This document shows positions 32,950 through 43,662 of a DNA stretch of 64,000 nt, piece by piece. The stretch covers positions 1-64,000 of the forward strand of contig CAIOGZ010000071.1 of assembly GCA_903858015.1 (NCBI GenBank), read 5' to 3'. Within the stretch, counting starts at the first letter, position 1. Every line of letters begins with the position of its first letter. A program made the translations under genes and the position numbers. The notes under the pieces are model-generated. The model did not search any database and was not told where the DNA came from. It was given only the letters and a program-made list of their open reading frames with translations. This DNA comes from an uncultured cyanobacterium (lineage in GTDB: Bacteria; Cyanobacteriota; Cyanobacteriia; PCC-6307; Cyanobiaceae).

Positions 32950-33261
32950 GTGACGGCTGCCCTCCCCTGGATCCACCTCAGCCTTGGTCTGCTGCTCGGC
33001 GCCTGGACCTTACTGTTTCTGTTTCGGATTGTGCTCACCTGGTATCCCCAGATCGATCTCAGCCAAGGGGCGGCCCGCATCGTGGGCCTGCCCACCGAGC
33101 CGCTGCTGGCCCCCACCCGCCGCCTGATCCAGCCGATCGGTGGCGTGGATGTGGCACCGGTGGTGTGGCTGGGGCTGATCAGCCTGCTGCGCGAATTGCT
33201 GGTGGGCCAGCAGGGTCTGCTGACCCAGGTGATGCTGCGGGCGGCAGCTGCGACCGCCTGA
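32950..33261 (+). CDS. YggT family (Ycf19) membrane protein
   Basis: 103 residues, two hydrophobic segments (about 8-30 and 65-90) with the YggT signature between them: RIVLTWYPQIDL, PTEPLLAPTRRLIQPIGGVDVAPVVWL. The cyanobacterial/plastid homologue Ycf19 is implicated in thylakoid organisation and nucleoid distribution. The start is the GTG at 32950. It is convergent with accC and divergent from psbX. Confidence 0.9.
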   Translation: MTAALPWIHLSLGLLLGAWTLLFLFRIVLTWYPQIDLSQGAARIVGLPTEPLLAPTRRLIQPIGGVDVAPVVWLGLISLLRELLVGQQGLLTQVMLRAAAATA

Positions 33262-33294
33262 GCGGGCGGCTTTGAACGGTTGGGCAGAGCTTCC

Positions 33295-34647
<1,353 letters not shown>

Positions 34648-34870
34648 CCGCAGCGGAGCGGGCCGGGGGAGGACAGCCGGACCGGAGCGGACTGTATCAG
34701 TGCTCACCAGCAGGGCTGACCCCCACGGCTGGCGATGGGAGCTCCCTGGCTAGGGCTCACCGGGCGCAGGGCTCGATCCGGGCCCAGCGCTGCTCGATCC
34801 GGGCGTCGCCGCTCGGGCGCCAGCGATGGGTATAGTCCTTGGCGGATCCGGCCCGGCCGGAGCCAACCAC

Positions 34871-34952
34871 GCGGATGTGGTGGAATTGGTAGACACGCAC
34901 GTTTGAGGGGCGTGTGGCTTCGGCCTTGCGAGTTCAAGTCTCGCCATCCGCA
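34871..34952 (+). tRNA. tRNA-Leu (anticodon GAG)
   Basis: The acceptor GCGGATG pairs with CATCCGC, and the D-arm is followed by an anticodon stem CACGT/GCGTG with loop TTGAGGG, giving anticodon GAG. A long variable arm, as in class II tRNAs, and T-arm GCGAG-TTCAAGT-CTCGC follow. A is the discriminator base; CCA is not encoded. A TTTTTCTTTC run right after it may help end transcription. Confidence 0.95.
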
Positions 34953-35051
34953 TTTTTCTTTCGCCCCAACTTGTCCCAGGCGCTGCCGGATCCTGCTGCC
35001 GAGCTTGGGTCCCGCTCCAGTCGGGATCAACCCCTTAGCCGCGATCCAGCG

Positions 35052-36335
35052 GTGGTTGAGCATCCCGGTGCTGCTGCAGCCCTCGTCCAGCCCGCTGCCA
35101 CGATCGTGTTGGTCAGCAATGGGCCAGGTGAGCTGAGCACCTGGGTGCGCCCCCTGGCCCAGGAGCTGCATCGCCTGCTGCCCCTGCGCCCCCGCGATCC
35201 CCAAGCTCCCTGCAGCCTGCAGCTGCTGCTGGTGCCCTGTCCCAATGCCACCGGCGAGGAGGCCAGGGTGGCCAAGGGGTGGGGGCTGTTCAACCGAGTA
35301 CTGCCGGCGGGCCGCTTCTGGTGGCTGCTGCTGCGCCCCGGCCGCCACGGTCCCTGGCCGCGCCAGGGGGTGGTGGTGTTCCTGGGGGGTGATCAGTTCT
35401 GGACCGTGTTGCTCTCGGCGCGGCTGGGCTACCGGCACCTCACCTACGCCGAATGGGTGGTGCGCTGGCCGCAGTGGAATGACCGGATCGCCACCATGGG
35501 CCCCAAGGCCGCCCGACGCCTGGCCCCCCGTTGGCGGGGCCGCAACGTGGTGGTGGGGGATCTGATGGCGGATCTTTCCGCTTCGCTCCAGCAGGATTCC
35601 GGCCTGCCGCAGGGGGAGTGGGTGGCGCTGCTGCCCGGCTCGAAACGGGCCAAGCTGCAGGTGGGGGTGCCCTTCCTGTTGGAGGCCGCCGATCGGCTGG
35701 CGGCGCGGCGACCGGGTTGCCGCTTCGTGTTGCCGGTGGCACCCACCACGTCTGTGGCCGAATTGCTGGCCTATGCCTCCCCCGCCAATCCGATTGCCCG
35801 CTTTTTCAGCTCCCGCCAGCCCCAGCGCCAGGGGGATGGGCTGGTCACCGCCGCCGGCACCGTGATCCGGTTGCTGGAGGTGCATCCGGCCCATGGGCCG
35901 CTCAGCCAGTGCCGGCTTGCTTTAACCACGGTGGGGGCCAACACCGCTGAGCTCGGCGCCCTCGGCCTGCCGATGATCGTGCTGGTGCCCACCCAGCACC
36001 TGCATGTGATGCAGGCCTGGGATGGCTGGATGGGCCTGCTGGCCCGGCTGCCCCTGGCGCGGCGCCTGCTCGGGGTGGCCCTGACGGCCTGGCGGATGCG
36101 CCACCGGGGTTTCTTGGCCTGGCCCAACATCTCGGCGGGCCGTGCCGTTGTGCCCGAACGGGTCGGGGCGATCACCCCCGACCAGATCGCGGCCGAAGCG
36201 GCGGATTGGCTCGACCATCCCGAGCGTCTGGCGGCGATGAGGGCTGACCTCCGCAGCCTGCGGGGCCGTCCCGGCGCCGTGGCCAGCTTGGCCGCCCTGG
36301 TGCGGGAGCTGCTACCACCGGGCCCGGTTGCCTAG
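35052..36335 (+). CDS. LpxB-like glycosyltransferase family protein
   Basis: About 427 residues. Resembles a cyanobacterial family related to lipid-A-disaccharide synthase (GT-B fold): IVLVSNGPGELSTWVRPLAQEL at the start, VVFLGGDQFWTVLLSARL, RNVVVGDLMADL, VALLPGSKRAKLQVGVPFLLEAA, ALTTVGANTAELGALGLPMIVLVP and AGRAVVPERVG. The LpxB catalytic pattern is only partly kept, so the acceptor is unknown. The frame is open back into the tRNA; the GTG at 35052 is a plausible start, but one at 35106, next to the conserved VLVSNGPG, is equally possible. Confidence 0.78.
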   Translation: MVEHPGAAAALVQPAATIVLVSNGPGELSTWVRPLAQELHRLLPLRPRDPQAPCSLQLLLVPCPNATGEEARVAKGWGLFNRVLPAGRFWWLLLRPGRHGPWPRQGVVVFLGGDQFWTVLLSARLGYRHLTYAEWVVRWPQWNDRIATMGPKAARRLAPRWRGRNVVVGDLMADLSASLQQDSGLPQGEWVALLPGSKRAKLQVGVPFLLEAADRLAARRPGCRFVLPVAPTTSVAELLAYASPANPIARFFSSRQPQRQGDGLVTAAGTVIRLLEVHPAHGPLSQCRLALTTVGANTAELGALGLPMIVLVPTQHLHVMQAWDGWMGLLARLPLARRLLGVALTAWRMRHRGFLAWPNISAGRAVVPERVGAITPDQIAAEAADWLDHPERLAAMRADLRSLRGRPGAVASLAALVRELLPPGPVA

Positions 36336-36370
36336 GGTTGGGGTCCGTGTCCTAAGCCTGCGGCCCTCCG

Positions 36371-36868
36371 ATGAGCGATCCGTCTAGCGCCCAGCCCCTC
36401 TCCCCAGCTGGCGGCGATGCAGTGCCCAAGGCCGGCACGTCAGGGGCGGCCGTTTCCGCCTGCGGCGTGCCCAGCGGCCTGGCCCGGAGCCTGGATCAGG
36501 AGGCCTGGCGCCAGCGCCTCAGCCCCGAGCAGTTCCAGGTCACCCGGGCGGGCGGCACCGAGCGGGCCTTCAGTGGCGCCTATTGGAATCACAAGGGCCA
36601 GGGGATTTACCGCTGCGTCTGCTGTGGCAGTGAGCTGTTTAGTTCTGCCACGAAATTTGATTCCGGCACCGGTTGGCCGAGCTTCTGGGCTGGGCTGAAT
36701 CCGGCCGCCATCACCACCATCACCGACCGCTCCCATGGCATGGTGCGCACTGAGATTCGCTGCGCCAATTGCGAGGCCCACCTCGGCCATGTCTTTAACG
36801 ATGGCCCGCAGCCCACGGGAGAGCGGTATTGCGTGAATTCAGCTTCGCTGGATTTTCAGGCGGGCTGA
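36371..36868 (+). CDS. msrB: Peptide-methionine (R)-S-oxide reductase
   Basis: Repairs methionine-R-sulfoxide in oxidised proteins. 165 residues, with a 40-residue Ser/Gly/Ala leader before [20 protein letters not shown]. Zinc ligands C82 and C85 ([10 protein letters not shown]) and C131 and C134 ([11 protein letters not shown]) form two CxxC pairs. The catalytic cysteine is C154 in [11 protein letters not shown], and the substrate pocket has GTGWPSFW. It follows the LpxB-like gene by 35 bases on the same strand. The start is the ATG at 36371, the first methionine after the gap. Confidence 0.94.
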   Translation: MSDPSSAQPLSPAGGDAVPKAGTSGAAVSACGVPSGLARSLDQEAWRQRLSPEQFQVTRAGGTERAFSGAYWNHKGQGIYRCVCCGSELFSSATKFDSGTGWPSFWAGLNPAAITTITDRSHGMVRTEIRCANCEAHLGHVFNDGPQPTGERYCVNSASLDFQAG

Positions 36869-36916
36869 CACCCCGGTCGCTGCTTCAAGCGAGGACGGGG
36901 CCAGGGCGCCAGTTGA

Positions 36917-38098
36917 TCACGCCTTGGACTGGATGATTGAGGCAATCGCGGCCCCCTGAATTTCGACGGTATTGGTGTTAAAAATTCGCTCCTGAAAACA
37001 GTTGCCCAGTTGATGTGATTCGTCTGGGTTGCGTTGAAGCTTGTGGATTGCTGCGGCAAAAGCGTCAAGGTTGAGGTAGTCCACGGCCACCCCGTACCCC
37101 TGCTCGGCCAGATCAGCGATGCCACCACTTTGGCGGAAGCAGACGGTAGGAATCCCCATCGCTCCAGCTTCGAGGGCGACGACAGGGTAGGGATCTTCCC
37201 GTGCTAGCAGCGCCATCACATCGAGTTGGCGTAGGGCGGCCGCTCCGCAGGAGACGCCCGGAAGTAGCAGGGCATGCTCGCTCACCCCAAGCAGCCGCAG
37301 ATCCCGGTTGGCCTTCACGTAGGGGAGGGAGCCTGGTCCACAGCCCACCCATACGGCTCGGAATGGAGTGCCGCCGAACTGGCTGGCGCAGATTTTGACA
37401 AGCTGGGGGAATAGATCAAAGCCTTTACGATCAATGGGCGAACCGGCAAATCCGAATAGAAATACACCTTCATCCCTGAGTTTTTGCAACGTGTCCACAA
37501 CCGGCTGGGAGGCCTCATTGCAATGGAGGCGCATTAATTCATCTGGTTTGCTGTAGGGTATGTATTCGGGTATCACAATGCATTGACTTGGACTGGCGTG
37601 GTGGATTTCGAGCAGATTTTGTTTCACGCTTTCAGCGCAGCAAATTACTTTGTCGGAGCTGTCGAGTTGGGTCTTGATGTCTGCCGGTGTGCTGGATAAC
37701 AGTAGGCCAATTTCCATTTCATGGGCATGGCTGATCACCCGGGTCTGGCTTCTATCGAGTTCCAGGCGCGCTAGGCTCGCCCCCAGAACCAAGGTGTTGA
37801 GGTAAAGGCAGTCTGGTTTGACCTCGGCTACGATGCTGGCCAGCCAACCGTCGGGGTCATTGGTGGCGGTTGGGCTAAATTTACGCCGCAGACGTCTATG
37901 CCATCGCTCCTGAACTGGCCTGGCAAAAGTATAGGTAGGACAGACCGCACTGAATTCTTCCTGCAGGGGACCTTCCCGCATCAAGGCAACGACCGGTCGG
38001 ATCGAGGTGTTGGCAACTAACCAACGAATCAGCCACAGCAGCAGGAGGGGAGCTCCGGTTCTTTGACCCTCATGGCACACGAAAAGCGTTGTTGACAT
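36917..38098 (-). CDS. GT-B glycosyltransferase, probably acquired
   Basis: 393 residues. Its N-terminal half begins STTLFVCHEGQRTGAPLLLLW, typical of family 4/1 glycosyltransferases. The donor-binding half contains FLFGFAGSPIDRKGFDLFPQLV, RAVWVGCGPGS, VSEHALLLPG and the E-x7-E-type region DPYPVVALEAGAMGIPTVCF. It likely adds sugars to surface polysaccharide; donor and acceptor are unknown. It is visibly AT-richer than the genes on both sides, stands alone, and is flanked by a 470-base gene-free spacer, all suggesting horizontal transfer. Start: ATG at 38098. Confidence 0.83.
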   Translation of the reverse strand: MSTTLFVCHEGQRTGAPLLLLWLIRWLVANTSIRPVVALMREGPLQEEFSAVCPTYTFARPVQERWHRRLRRKFSPTATNDPDGWLASIVAEVKPDCLYLNTLVLGASLARLELDRSQTRVISHAHEMEIGLLLSSTPADIKTQLDSSDKVICCAESVKQNLLEIHHASPSQCIVIPEYIPYSKPDELMRLHCNEASQPVVDTLQKLRDEGVFLFGFAGSPIDRKGFDLFPQLVKICASQFGGTPFRAVWVGCGPGSLPYVKANRDLRLLGVSEHALLLPGVSCGAAALRQLDVMALLAREDPYPVVALEAGAMGIPTVCFRQSGGIADLAEQGYGVAVDYLNLDAFAAAIHKLQRNPDESHQLGNCFQERIFNTNTVEIQGAAIASIIQSKA

Positions 38099-38566
38099 GC
38101 CTGAGGGCTGGCGGCGTAGATCCTGGCCAGCCTGGCACAGGTTCCAGGGGCCCCTTGCCCATTAGAGTCAGTCGTTCGGCTCCGGTGTCGTTAGCAACGG
38201 GGGCTGTGCCGGAGGGGGGTGTGGCTCATGGTCGTCGGCAGAGATGGGCGCCGGAGCTTGGCAGCGTCACCGCAACCTTGCCGCGTCGCAAACCTTGCCG
38301 CGTCACTAGCCTTATTGCATCGCTAGTGAGGCGGCCTAGGCAGGCAGGGTGAGCGGGGCGATACAGCTGTGGGTCGACTCCAGGGCGGAAGCTGGTTGTC
38401 TGGTTGATCACCAATATGGTAGAGCAGCCAATTCTGGCAGCGCTTTGAATCCCAATGGCCGACCCCTCCTTGCTTGGCGCTCTACCGATTCGATCGCAGC
38501 AAGCTGTTGCAGGGCAGCGAATCGTTTCGCTCAACAAGCCTCAGCTGCACTCGGTCTTTTCAGGCC
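38099..38566. other. Gene-free spacer with a direct repeat and a hairpin
   Basis: No supported gene. AACCTTGCCGCGTC occurs twice (about 38275 and 38291). CACTAGC (38304-38310) and GCTAGTG (38322-38328) can form a seven-base stem with an 11-base loop. Confidence 0.5.
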
Positions 38567-39823
38567 TCACCATGGATCCTCCAGAACTTCTGCTTCCACA
38601 TCCACAGGACCCTGGCTGGGCCGATCACTAGGCCGATCCGATCGCTCCCAGTCCGATGCGGTCTTGAAATTGGGGACCCCGGGGTTGCGGCGCTGGTACG
38701 GGTTGGTCTCGTCGCGATCACCTCGGCGATCAGCGGGGCGATCACCAAGGCGATCAGTTTGTTCCTCGAACCCAGCCAGGGGTAGGCGGTCCTGGGGCTC
38801 GATCGAGCCGTAGCGGTCGCGGCTGTCCTGCGGCTCCCTGAGGCGTTCGGCAGGCCTGGTCTGGAGGCGTTGTTCTGGGCCATCGGGCTCGCCAGCATCG
38901 GCTTCGCGGCGATAGGCCTGCCGTTCGAGCGGGCCGGGGCGAACGTCTTCGGCGCTGCGGTAGCGCTCGAAGCGGTTGTCCTCCTCGTCATCGAGGTAGC
39001 GGCGCTGGCGCAGGGGTGCCCGTTCGCGGCGTTCTTCGAGCTCCACGTAGTCGAATTCCTGCTCGGGCTGGAAGGAGCGGCTGCTGGCCGGTTGGATGCG
39101 GCGTTGCTCGGCCAGGCTTGGTTGGCCTGCGGGCAACTGGTTTTCGGCTGGCACGGAGCTGCTGCGGTAGCGCTCCCGTTCTTCTTGTTCCCAGCCGCCC
39201 CCACCGATGCCCAGCTTCTCGAGCAGGCCGGTGCCGAGCTGCTTGAGCTTGTCCTCAGCGCCCTCGTAGACGATGATTCGGTCGGTGCCACTGCTCACGA
39301 TTTCGCCCACCGGCAGCTCCCAGGTGCTGAGCACCCCCTCGCCGAGCAGGGGCACGCCTAGGGCCCCGATCACCAGGGTGGTGAGTTCACCGGTTTCAAC
39401 ATCGAAGCTGAAGCCGAGCACCCGGCCCAGCATGGCGCCGGCTTCGCTGATCACTTGGCAGTTGATCACCTTGCTGTAGCGATCCGGATCGAAGCCTTCC
39501 TGTAGCGAATCGGCTGAATCCACCAGGATCACGTCCCCCACCTGGCGGATCCGCTCCAGGGGCATCCAGCGCGGCAGGCCCGGCAGGAAGCGGGTCAACG
39601 GGTTATCGCGCAGGCCCAGGGCTACCACCTCACGCCGGTCGATGTCGACCACCACCTCCCCCACCACCCCAAGCCGGCGGCCGGTATCCCGGGTGATCAC
39701 CTGGGTGCCCATCAGTTCCGAGCGCAGCCAGAGCCGATCGCTGGGCGCCGGGGCGTTGGGATCGGGGACGGCAGGGGTGGAAGAGGTCAAATCCGGGGGC
39801 CCAGTCGGCCCATTGTGGCCCAC
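38567..39823 (-). CDS. PRC-barrel domain protein with disordered tail
   Basis: 418 residues. Two PRC-barrel domains occupy about residues 30-105 (LRSELMGTQVITRDTGRRLG, VVDIDRREVVALGL) and 115-190 (CQVISEAGAMLGRVLGFSFD, ELTTLVIG). The rest is a charged, Arg/Asp-rich disordered tail ending VEAEVLEDPW. PRC-barrels bind other proteins or RNA, for example in photosystem assembly, ribosome maturation or cell division. It is nine bases downstream of smc on the same strand, so a single operon is likely; in cyanobacteria this pairing recurs, which hints at a chromosome-related role, not proven. Confidence 0.85.
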   Translation of the reverse strand: MGHNGPTGPPDLTSSTPAVPDPNAPAPSDRLWLRSELMGTQVITRDTGRRLGVVGEVVVDIDRREVVALGLRDNPLTRFLPGLPRWMPLERIRQVGDVILVDSADSLQEGFDPDRYSKVINCQVISEAGAMLGRVLGFSFDVETGELTTLVIGALGVPLLGEGVLSTWELPVGEIVSSGTDRIIVYEGAEDKLKQLGTGLLEKLGIGGGGWEQEERERYRSSSVPAENQLPAGQPSLAEQRRIQPASSRSFQPEQEFDYVELEERRERAPLRQRRYLDDEEDNRFERYRSAEDVRPGPLERQAYRREADAGEPDGPEQRLQTRPAERLREPQDSRDRYGSIEPQDRLPLAGFEEQTDRLGDRPADRRGDRDETNPYQRRNPGVPNFKTASDWERSDRPSDRPSQGPVDVEAEVLEDPW

Positions 39824-39832
39824 CCCGCCAGC

Positions 39833-42800
39833 TCAGGCCGCAGGCGGCAAACCGACCACCTGGGTGTGGGAGCCACGGGCCTGGGTGACGCCGATCGTGC
39901 GGCCGGAGGCGGCGATCATCGGCCGCCGGTGACTCACCACCAGGAACTGGGCCGCATCGGCCTGGGCGGCGATCAGGCCGGCCAGGCGCTCCACATTGAT
40001 GCCGTCGAGGAAGCTGTCCACCTCGTCGAGGGCATAGAAGGGGGAGGGCCGGAAGCGCTGCAGGGCAAACAGGAAGCTCAAGGCCGTGAGCGATTTCTCG
40101 CCACCCGACATCGCCGCCAGCCGGCGCACCGCCTTGCCCTTGGGGTGGGCCACCAGGGTGAGGCCCCCCTCCAGGGGTTGGTCGGGGTTTTCCAGCTGCA
40201 GGTGGCCTTCGCCATCGGAGAGGCCGGCGAAGATGGTGCGGAAATGGCCGTCGACCGCCCGGAAGGCCTCCATGAAGGCCTCCTGGCGCAGGGTGGCCAC
40301 CGTTTCGATCCGCAACAGCAGTTCTTCCCTTTCCTTGCTGAGCACCTCCAGCCGTTCTTCCAGCTCGGCCAGCCGTGCCTCCAGTTGCTCCAGCTCCTCG
40401 AGGGCCAGCATATTGACCGGTTCGAGGGCTTCCATGCGGCGCTGGAGGCGCTCGAGTTCGCTGCGCAGGCTGTCGAGTCCGGCTTCGCGCAGGACCCCAG
40501 GGATCTCGGGGCGCGGCTCGGGCAGGCCGCGTTCCAGTTGCTCCAGCCGCAGGCCTTCACTGCGTTGTTCCTCCAGCACCGCCTCGATTTCTTCCCCCAG
40601 CCGCTGCAGCTCCCACTGGCGTTGCTGCAGGGCTTGGCGGGCAGCCGCCAATTGGGCTTCGGCCAGATCGCGCTGGCGACGCCGTTCGCCGAAGCGGGCC
40701 GTCAGGTCGCTCTGGCGTGCTTCGAGATCATGGCGTTGGGTTTGATCGGCCTGTTGCTGCTCTTTCCAGGCCTGCCGTTCCGCCACTAGCGCCTGCACGG
40801 CTTCCACCAGTTGCCGTTCCTCCCCCGCCATGGCCTCCAGCTGGCTGGAGAGCCGTTCGCTGGCCAGGGCGCGGTCGCGGCGTTCGGCCTCGAGCTGATC
40901 GCGCTGCTGGCGGGCCTGCCGCAGGGTTTGGTCGGCGGCCTCCAGGTCGGCCTGGAGCCCTTGCCAACGGGCGCTGTCGTCGCCGGCGGCGGCGGCGGCC
41001 TCGGCGGCTTCCAGGGCTGCGATCGCCCGCTGGAGGGGGGCGATGCTGGTGGCGAGCTCCTGCTGCCGGGCCGTGTCAGCGGCGTTGGCCTGGCCCAGCT
41101 GCTCCAGCCGCAGCGTCAGCTGGGTGCGGCGCTGCTGCAGGGGGGTGAGTTGGCGTTCGGCGGCCAATCGTTCCGCTTCCACGGCGGCCTGGCGTTGCTG
41201 GCTGCGCAGGAGCAGCGGCCGGGATTCCTCCAAGCTTCGGCCCAGTTCTGCTTCGCGGCGGCGGCAGGCCAGCAGGCCTTCGCCCAGTTGCAGCAAGCGG
41301 CGGCGCAGGGGTTCGGCCTCGTCTCCTTCCTGGCTGCTGCCGAAACCGAGCTGACCGCTGCGCTGCTGCAGGCTGCCGCCGGTCATGGCGCCGCTCTTCT
41401 CGAGTAGTTCGCCATCGAGGGTCACGGCGCGGCAGCGGCCGAGCTGGCGGCGGGCCTGGTCGAGGTGGTCGAAGACCAGGGTGTCGCCGAAGACATAGCG
41501 GAACACTTCGCCATAGACGGGTTCATGGCGGATCAGATCCACGGCCCGACCGACCAGGCCTGCGGGGCCCGCCCCATGGGGGTTCGCCCCGCTGGGATTC
41601 GCCGCCCGTTGGAAGGCGGCAGCAGCGCTGCTGGAGCCAGGGCCGCCCCGGATGCGGTTGAGCGGCAGCAGGGTGAGGCGGCCAGCCCGGCGACTCTTGA
41701 GCAGCTCGATCGCCCGGGCGGCGATCTGGTCGTCTTCGACCACCACCTGGCCGAGTCGGGCGCCGGCGGCTACCTCCAGGGCCACCCGGTGGCGCTCGTC
41801 CACCTCCCCCAGTTGGGCCACGGGGCCATGGATTCCCTCCAGGCCCGCTTCGAGCAGGAGCCGCAGAGCGCCGGTGCCCCGGCTTTCCTGCAGGGTTTCG
41901 CGGCGGCTGTCGTGGCGAGCGATCTCCCGTTCGAGGTTGGTTTGCTCCTGCTCCAGGCGGGCGCGGGTGCGTTGTTGCAGGGCCAGGGCCTCGGCCTGCT
42001 CCTGCAGCTGCCGTTGCTGGGCGGCCAGGCTTTGCAGCAGGTCGGCCTCCTCGCCCCGCAGGGCCGCCAGTCGGGTTTGGGCTTCGCCACTGCCGCCGGC
42101 CTGCTGGCGTTCCTCAAGCTCCAGCTCCTGGCGCCTGGCTTGGGCCTGGTTCAGCCGTTCTTCCAGCTGGCCCCGTTCCTGCAGCAGCGGGCTGAGCTGC
42201 TGCTGCAGCTCCTGGCGCTGCCGGTCCCGCTGTTTGCGTTGCTCCATCCAGCTGCCGGAACGGTCGGCCACCTCGCCGAGCCGGCGGCGGGAGAGGTCGA
42301 CGGCCGCCTCGGCCTCGTTGCAACGGCGTTCTGCCACCGCCAGGTCGTCGGCGGGGCTGGTGTCCAGGCCCAGGCGCTGGTGGCGCAGCTCGCTCTGGCG
42401 GCGGCCGAGGTCGTCGCGGCGTTGTTGCAGCTTGGTGGCTTCCTCGCGATGGCGTTCGCCCTGGCGGGCCCGTTCCCGTTCGGCTGCCTCGAGGCCCGCC
42501 AGCTGCGCCTGGACCGCCAGTAGCTGGTCTTCGCCCAGGGCTTTTACCTCGGCCTGGAGTTGGTCGAGCCCCTGGGCCGCTTCGGCTACGGCGCGGTCGG
42601 CGATCAAGATGGCCGCCCGTTCCTCGTCTTGGCGTTGCTGCAGGCCAAGCCGACGGTGGCCTAGGGCCTCCAGGCCGCTGCGGGCGGCCTCGAAGGCCAG
42701 CATCTGTTCCTGCTGGCGGCCTAGCAGCAGCCGCTGGCGGAGTTCCTGGTAGGTGCGGGCCTTGCTGCAGTCGCGTTCGAGTTTCTGGCGGTTGGCCAGC

Positions 42801-43456
42801 AGTTCCTGTTCCACGATGCGGCAGCGTTCCTGCCGCTCCTGCACCTCTTCGAGTTTGGAGCGGGTTTGGTCGATGCGGGTATCGAAGAGGGCGACCCCAG
42901 CCAATTCATCGATGATGCCGCGCCGGTCGCGGGCGCCCATCGACACGATGCGGGTGACGTCGCCCTGCATCACCACATTGCTGCCATCGGGGTCGATGCG
43001 CAGGCGGCGCAGCTGGGTCTGGAGCTGTTGGGCGTTGCAGGCCACGCCATCGGCGCTGAAGCTGGTGCTGTAGGTGCCGCCTGGGGCGACCCGGAGCCGT
43101 CGGGTGACGCTCCAATAGCGCTGGCCGGGCTGGATCCAGGGCCCTTCCGGGGCGGCGACAAGGCCATCCTCGGCGTCATCGGGCTGCCAGTCGCCGAGGT
43201 CGAACTGAACGGTCACCGTGGTTTCGGCGGCGCGACCCTCGCGCTGCATGGAGCTGTTGATCAGATCGGGCAGCCGTTCGGCGCGCATGCCGCGGCTGGT
43301 GGCCAGCCCCAGGCAGAAGAGCACGCCATCAAGAATATTGCTCTTGCCGGATCCATTCGGACCCGTTACCACGGTGAAACCGGGCTCGAGCGGGATCGTG
43401 ATCGATCCGCCGAACGACTTGAAATGCTTGAGTTCGACCTGGTTGATGTGAACCAA
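39833..43456 (-). CDS. smc: Chromosome segregation protein SMC
   Basis: 1207-residue condensin ATPase. The N-terminal head starts VHINQVELKHFKSFGG and has Walker A GPNGSGKSN. Two long coiled-coil arms follow, with a flexible hinge around residues 520-680 (GIHGPVAQLGEV, VDLIRHEPVYGEV). The C-terminal head has the signature MSGGEKSLTAL and Walker B FYALDEVDSFLD. It compacts and separates sister chromosomes with ScpA/ScpB, which are not here. The start is the TTG at 43456; it gives the family's M-VHINQ beginning, and no other start is near. The PRC-barrel gene follows in the same operon. Confidence 0.97.
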   Translation of the reverse strand: MVHINQVELKHFKSFGGSITIPLEPGFTVVTGPNGSGKSNILDGVLFCLGLATSRGMRAERLPDLINSSMQREGRAAETTVTVQFDLGDWQPDDAEDGLVAAPEGPWIQPGQRYWSVTRRLRVAPGGTYSTSFSADGVACNAQQLQTQLRRLRIDPDGSNVVMQGDVTRIVSMGARDRRGIIDELAGVALFDTRIDQTRSKLEEVQERQERCRIVEQELLANRQKLERDCSKARTYQELRQRLLLGRQQEQMLAFEAARSGLEALGHRRLGLQQRQDEERAAILIADRAVAEAAQGLDQLQAEVKALGEDQLLAVQAQLAGLEAAERERARQGERHREEATKLQQRRDDLGRRQSELRHQRLGLDTSPADDLAVAERRCNEAEAAVDLSRRRLGEVADRSGSWMEQRKQRDRQRQELQQQLSPLLQERGQLEERLNQAQARRQELELEERQQAGGSGEAQTRLAALRGEEADLLQSLAAQQRQLQEQAEALALQQRTRARLEQEQTNLEREIARHDSRRETLQESRGTGALRLLLEAGLEGIHGPVAQLGEVDERHRVALEVAAGARLGQVVVEDDQIAARAIELLKSRRAGRLTLLPLNRIRGGPGSSSAAAAFQRAANPSGANPHGAGPAGLVGRAVDLIRHEPVYGEVFRYVFGDTLVFDHLDQARRQLGRCRAVTLDGELLEKSGAMTGGSLQQRSGQLGFGSSQEGDEAEPLRRRLLQLGEGLLACRRREAELGRSLEESRPLLLRSQQRQAAVEAERLAAERQLTPLQQRRTQLTLRLEQLGQANAADTARQQELATSIAPLQRAIAALEAAEAAAAAGDDSARWQGLQADLEAADQTLRQARQQRDQLEAERRDRALASERLSSQLEAMAGEERQLVEAVQALVAERQAWKEQQQADQTQRHDLEARQSDLTARFGERRRQRDLAEAQLAAARQALQQRQWELQRLGEEIEAVLEEQRSEGLRLEQLERGLPEPRPEIPGVLREAGLDSLRSELERLQRRMEALEPVNMLALEELEQLEARLAELEERLEVLSKEREELLLRIETVATLRQEAFMEAFRAVDGHFRTIFAGLSDGEGHLQLENPDQPLEGGLTLVAHPKGKAVRRLAAMSGGEKSLTALSFLFALQRFRPSPFYALDEVDSFLDGINVERLAGLIAAQADAAQFLVVSHRRPMIAASGRTIGVTQARGSHTQVVGLPPAA

Positions 43457-43662
43457 ACGGCCCGTGCGCCGGGCTATCGGAATTTAGCGAAACGGCTGAC
43501 GCTGCCAAGGGGGCTGCCTACGCTGGAGCCAGGTGGGCGCCCAGCGCCGGTCACCCCCACCGCAGGCGACGGCTCTCCCCCCTCGCTGCTTCCTTCCGGC
43601 GGATCGCCAGGGCCTTCAAACTGGGCCTGTTCTGCCAGCTTTCCCTAACCCAACTGCCCGTG

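Noticed and set aside
34953-34962. T-run after tRNA-Leu as a full terminator
   Set aside because: No stable hairpin precedes it apart from the tRNA itself, and the next gene lies in the same direction close by.
38275-38305. Possible start of a CRISPR array (two AACCTTGCCGCGTC copies)
   Set aside because: Only two short copies with a two-base spacer; no further units and no cas gene in the window.
38226-38813. Small frames on both strands between the glycosyltransferase and the PRC-barrel gene
   Set aside because: No start signals, no recognisable motif, and they cross the end of the PRC-barrel gene.
41465-42752. Long plus-strand frames inside smc
   Set aside because: Antisense of the coiled-coil region; Leu/Gln-rich only because of the Glu/Leu codons on the coding strand.
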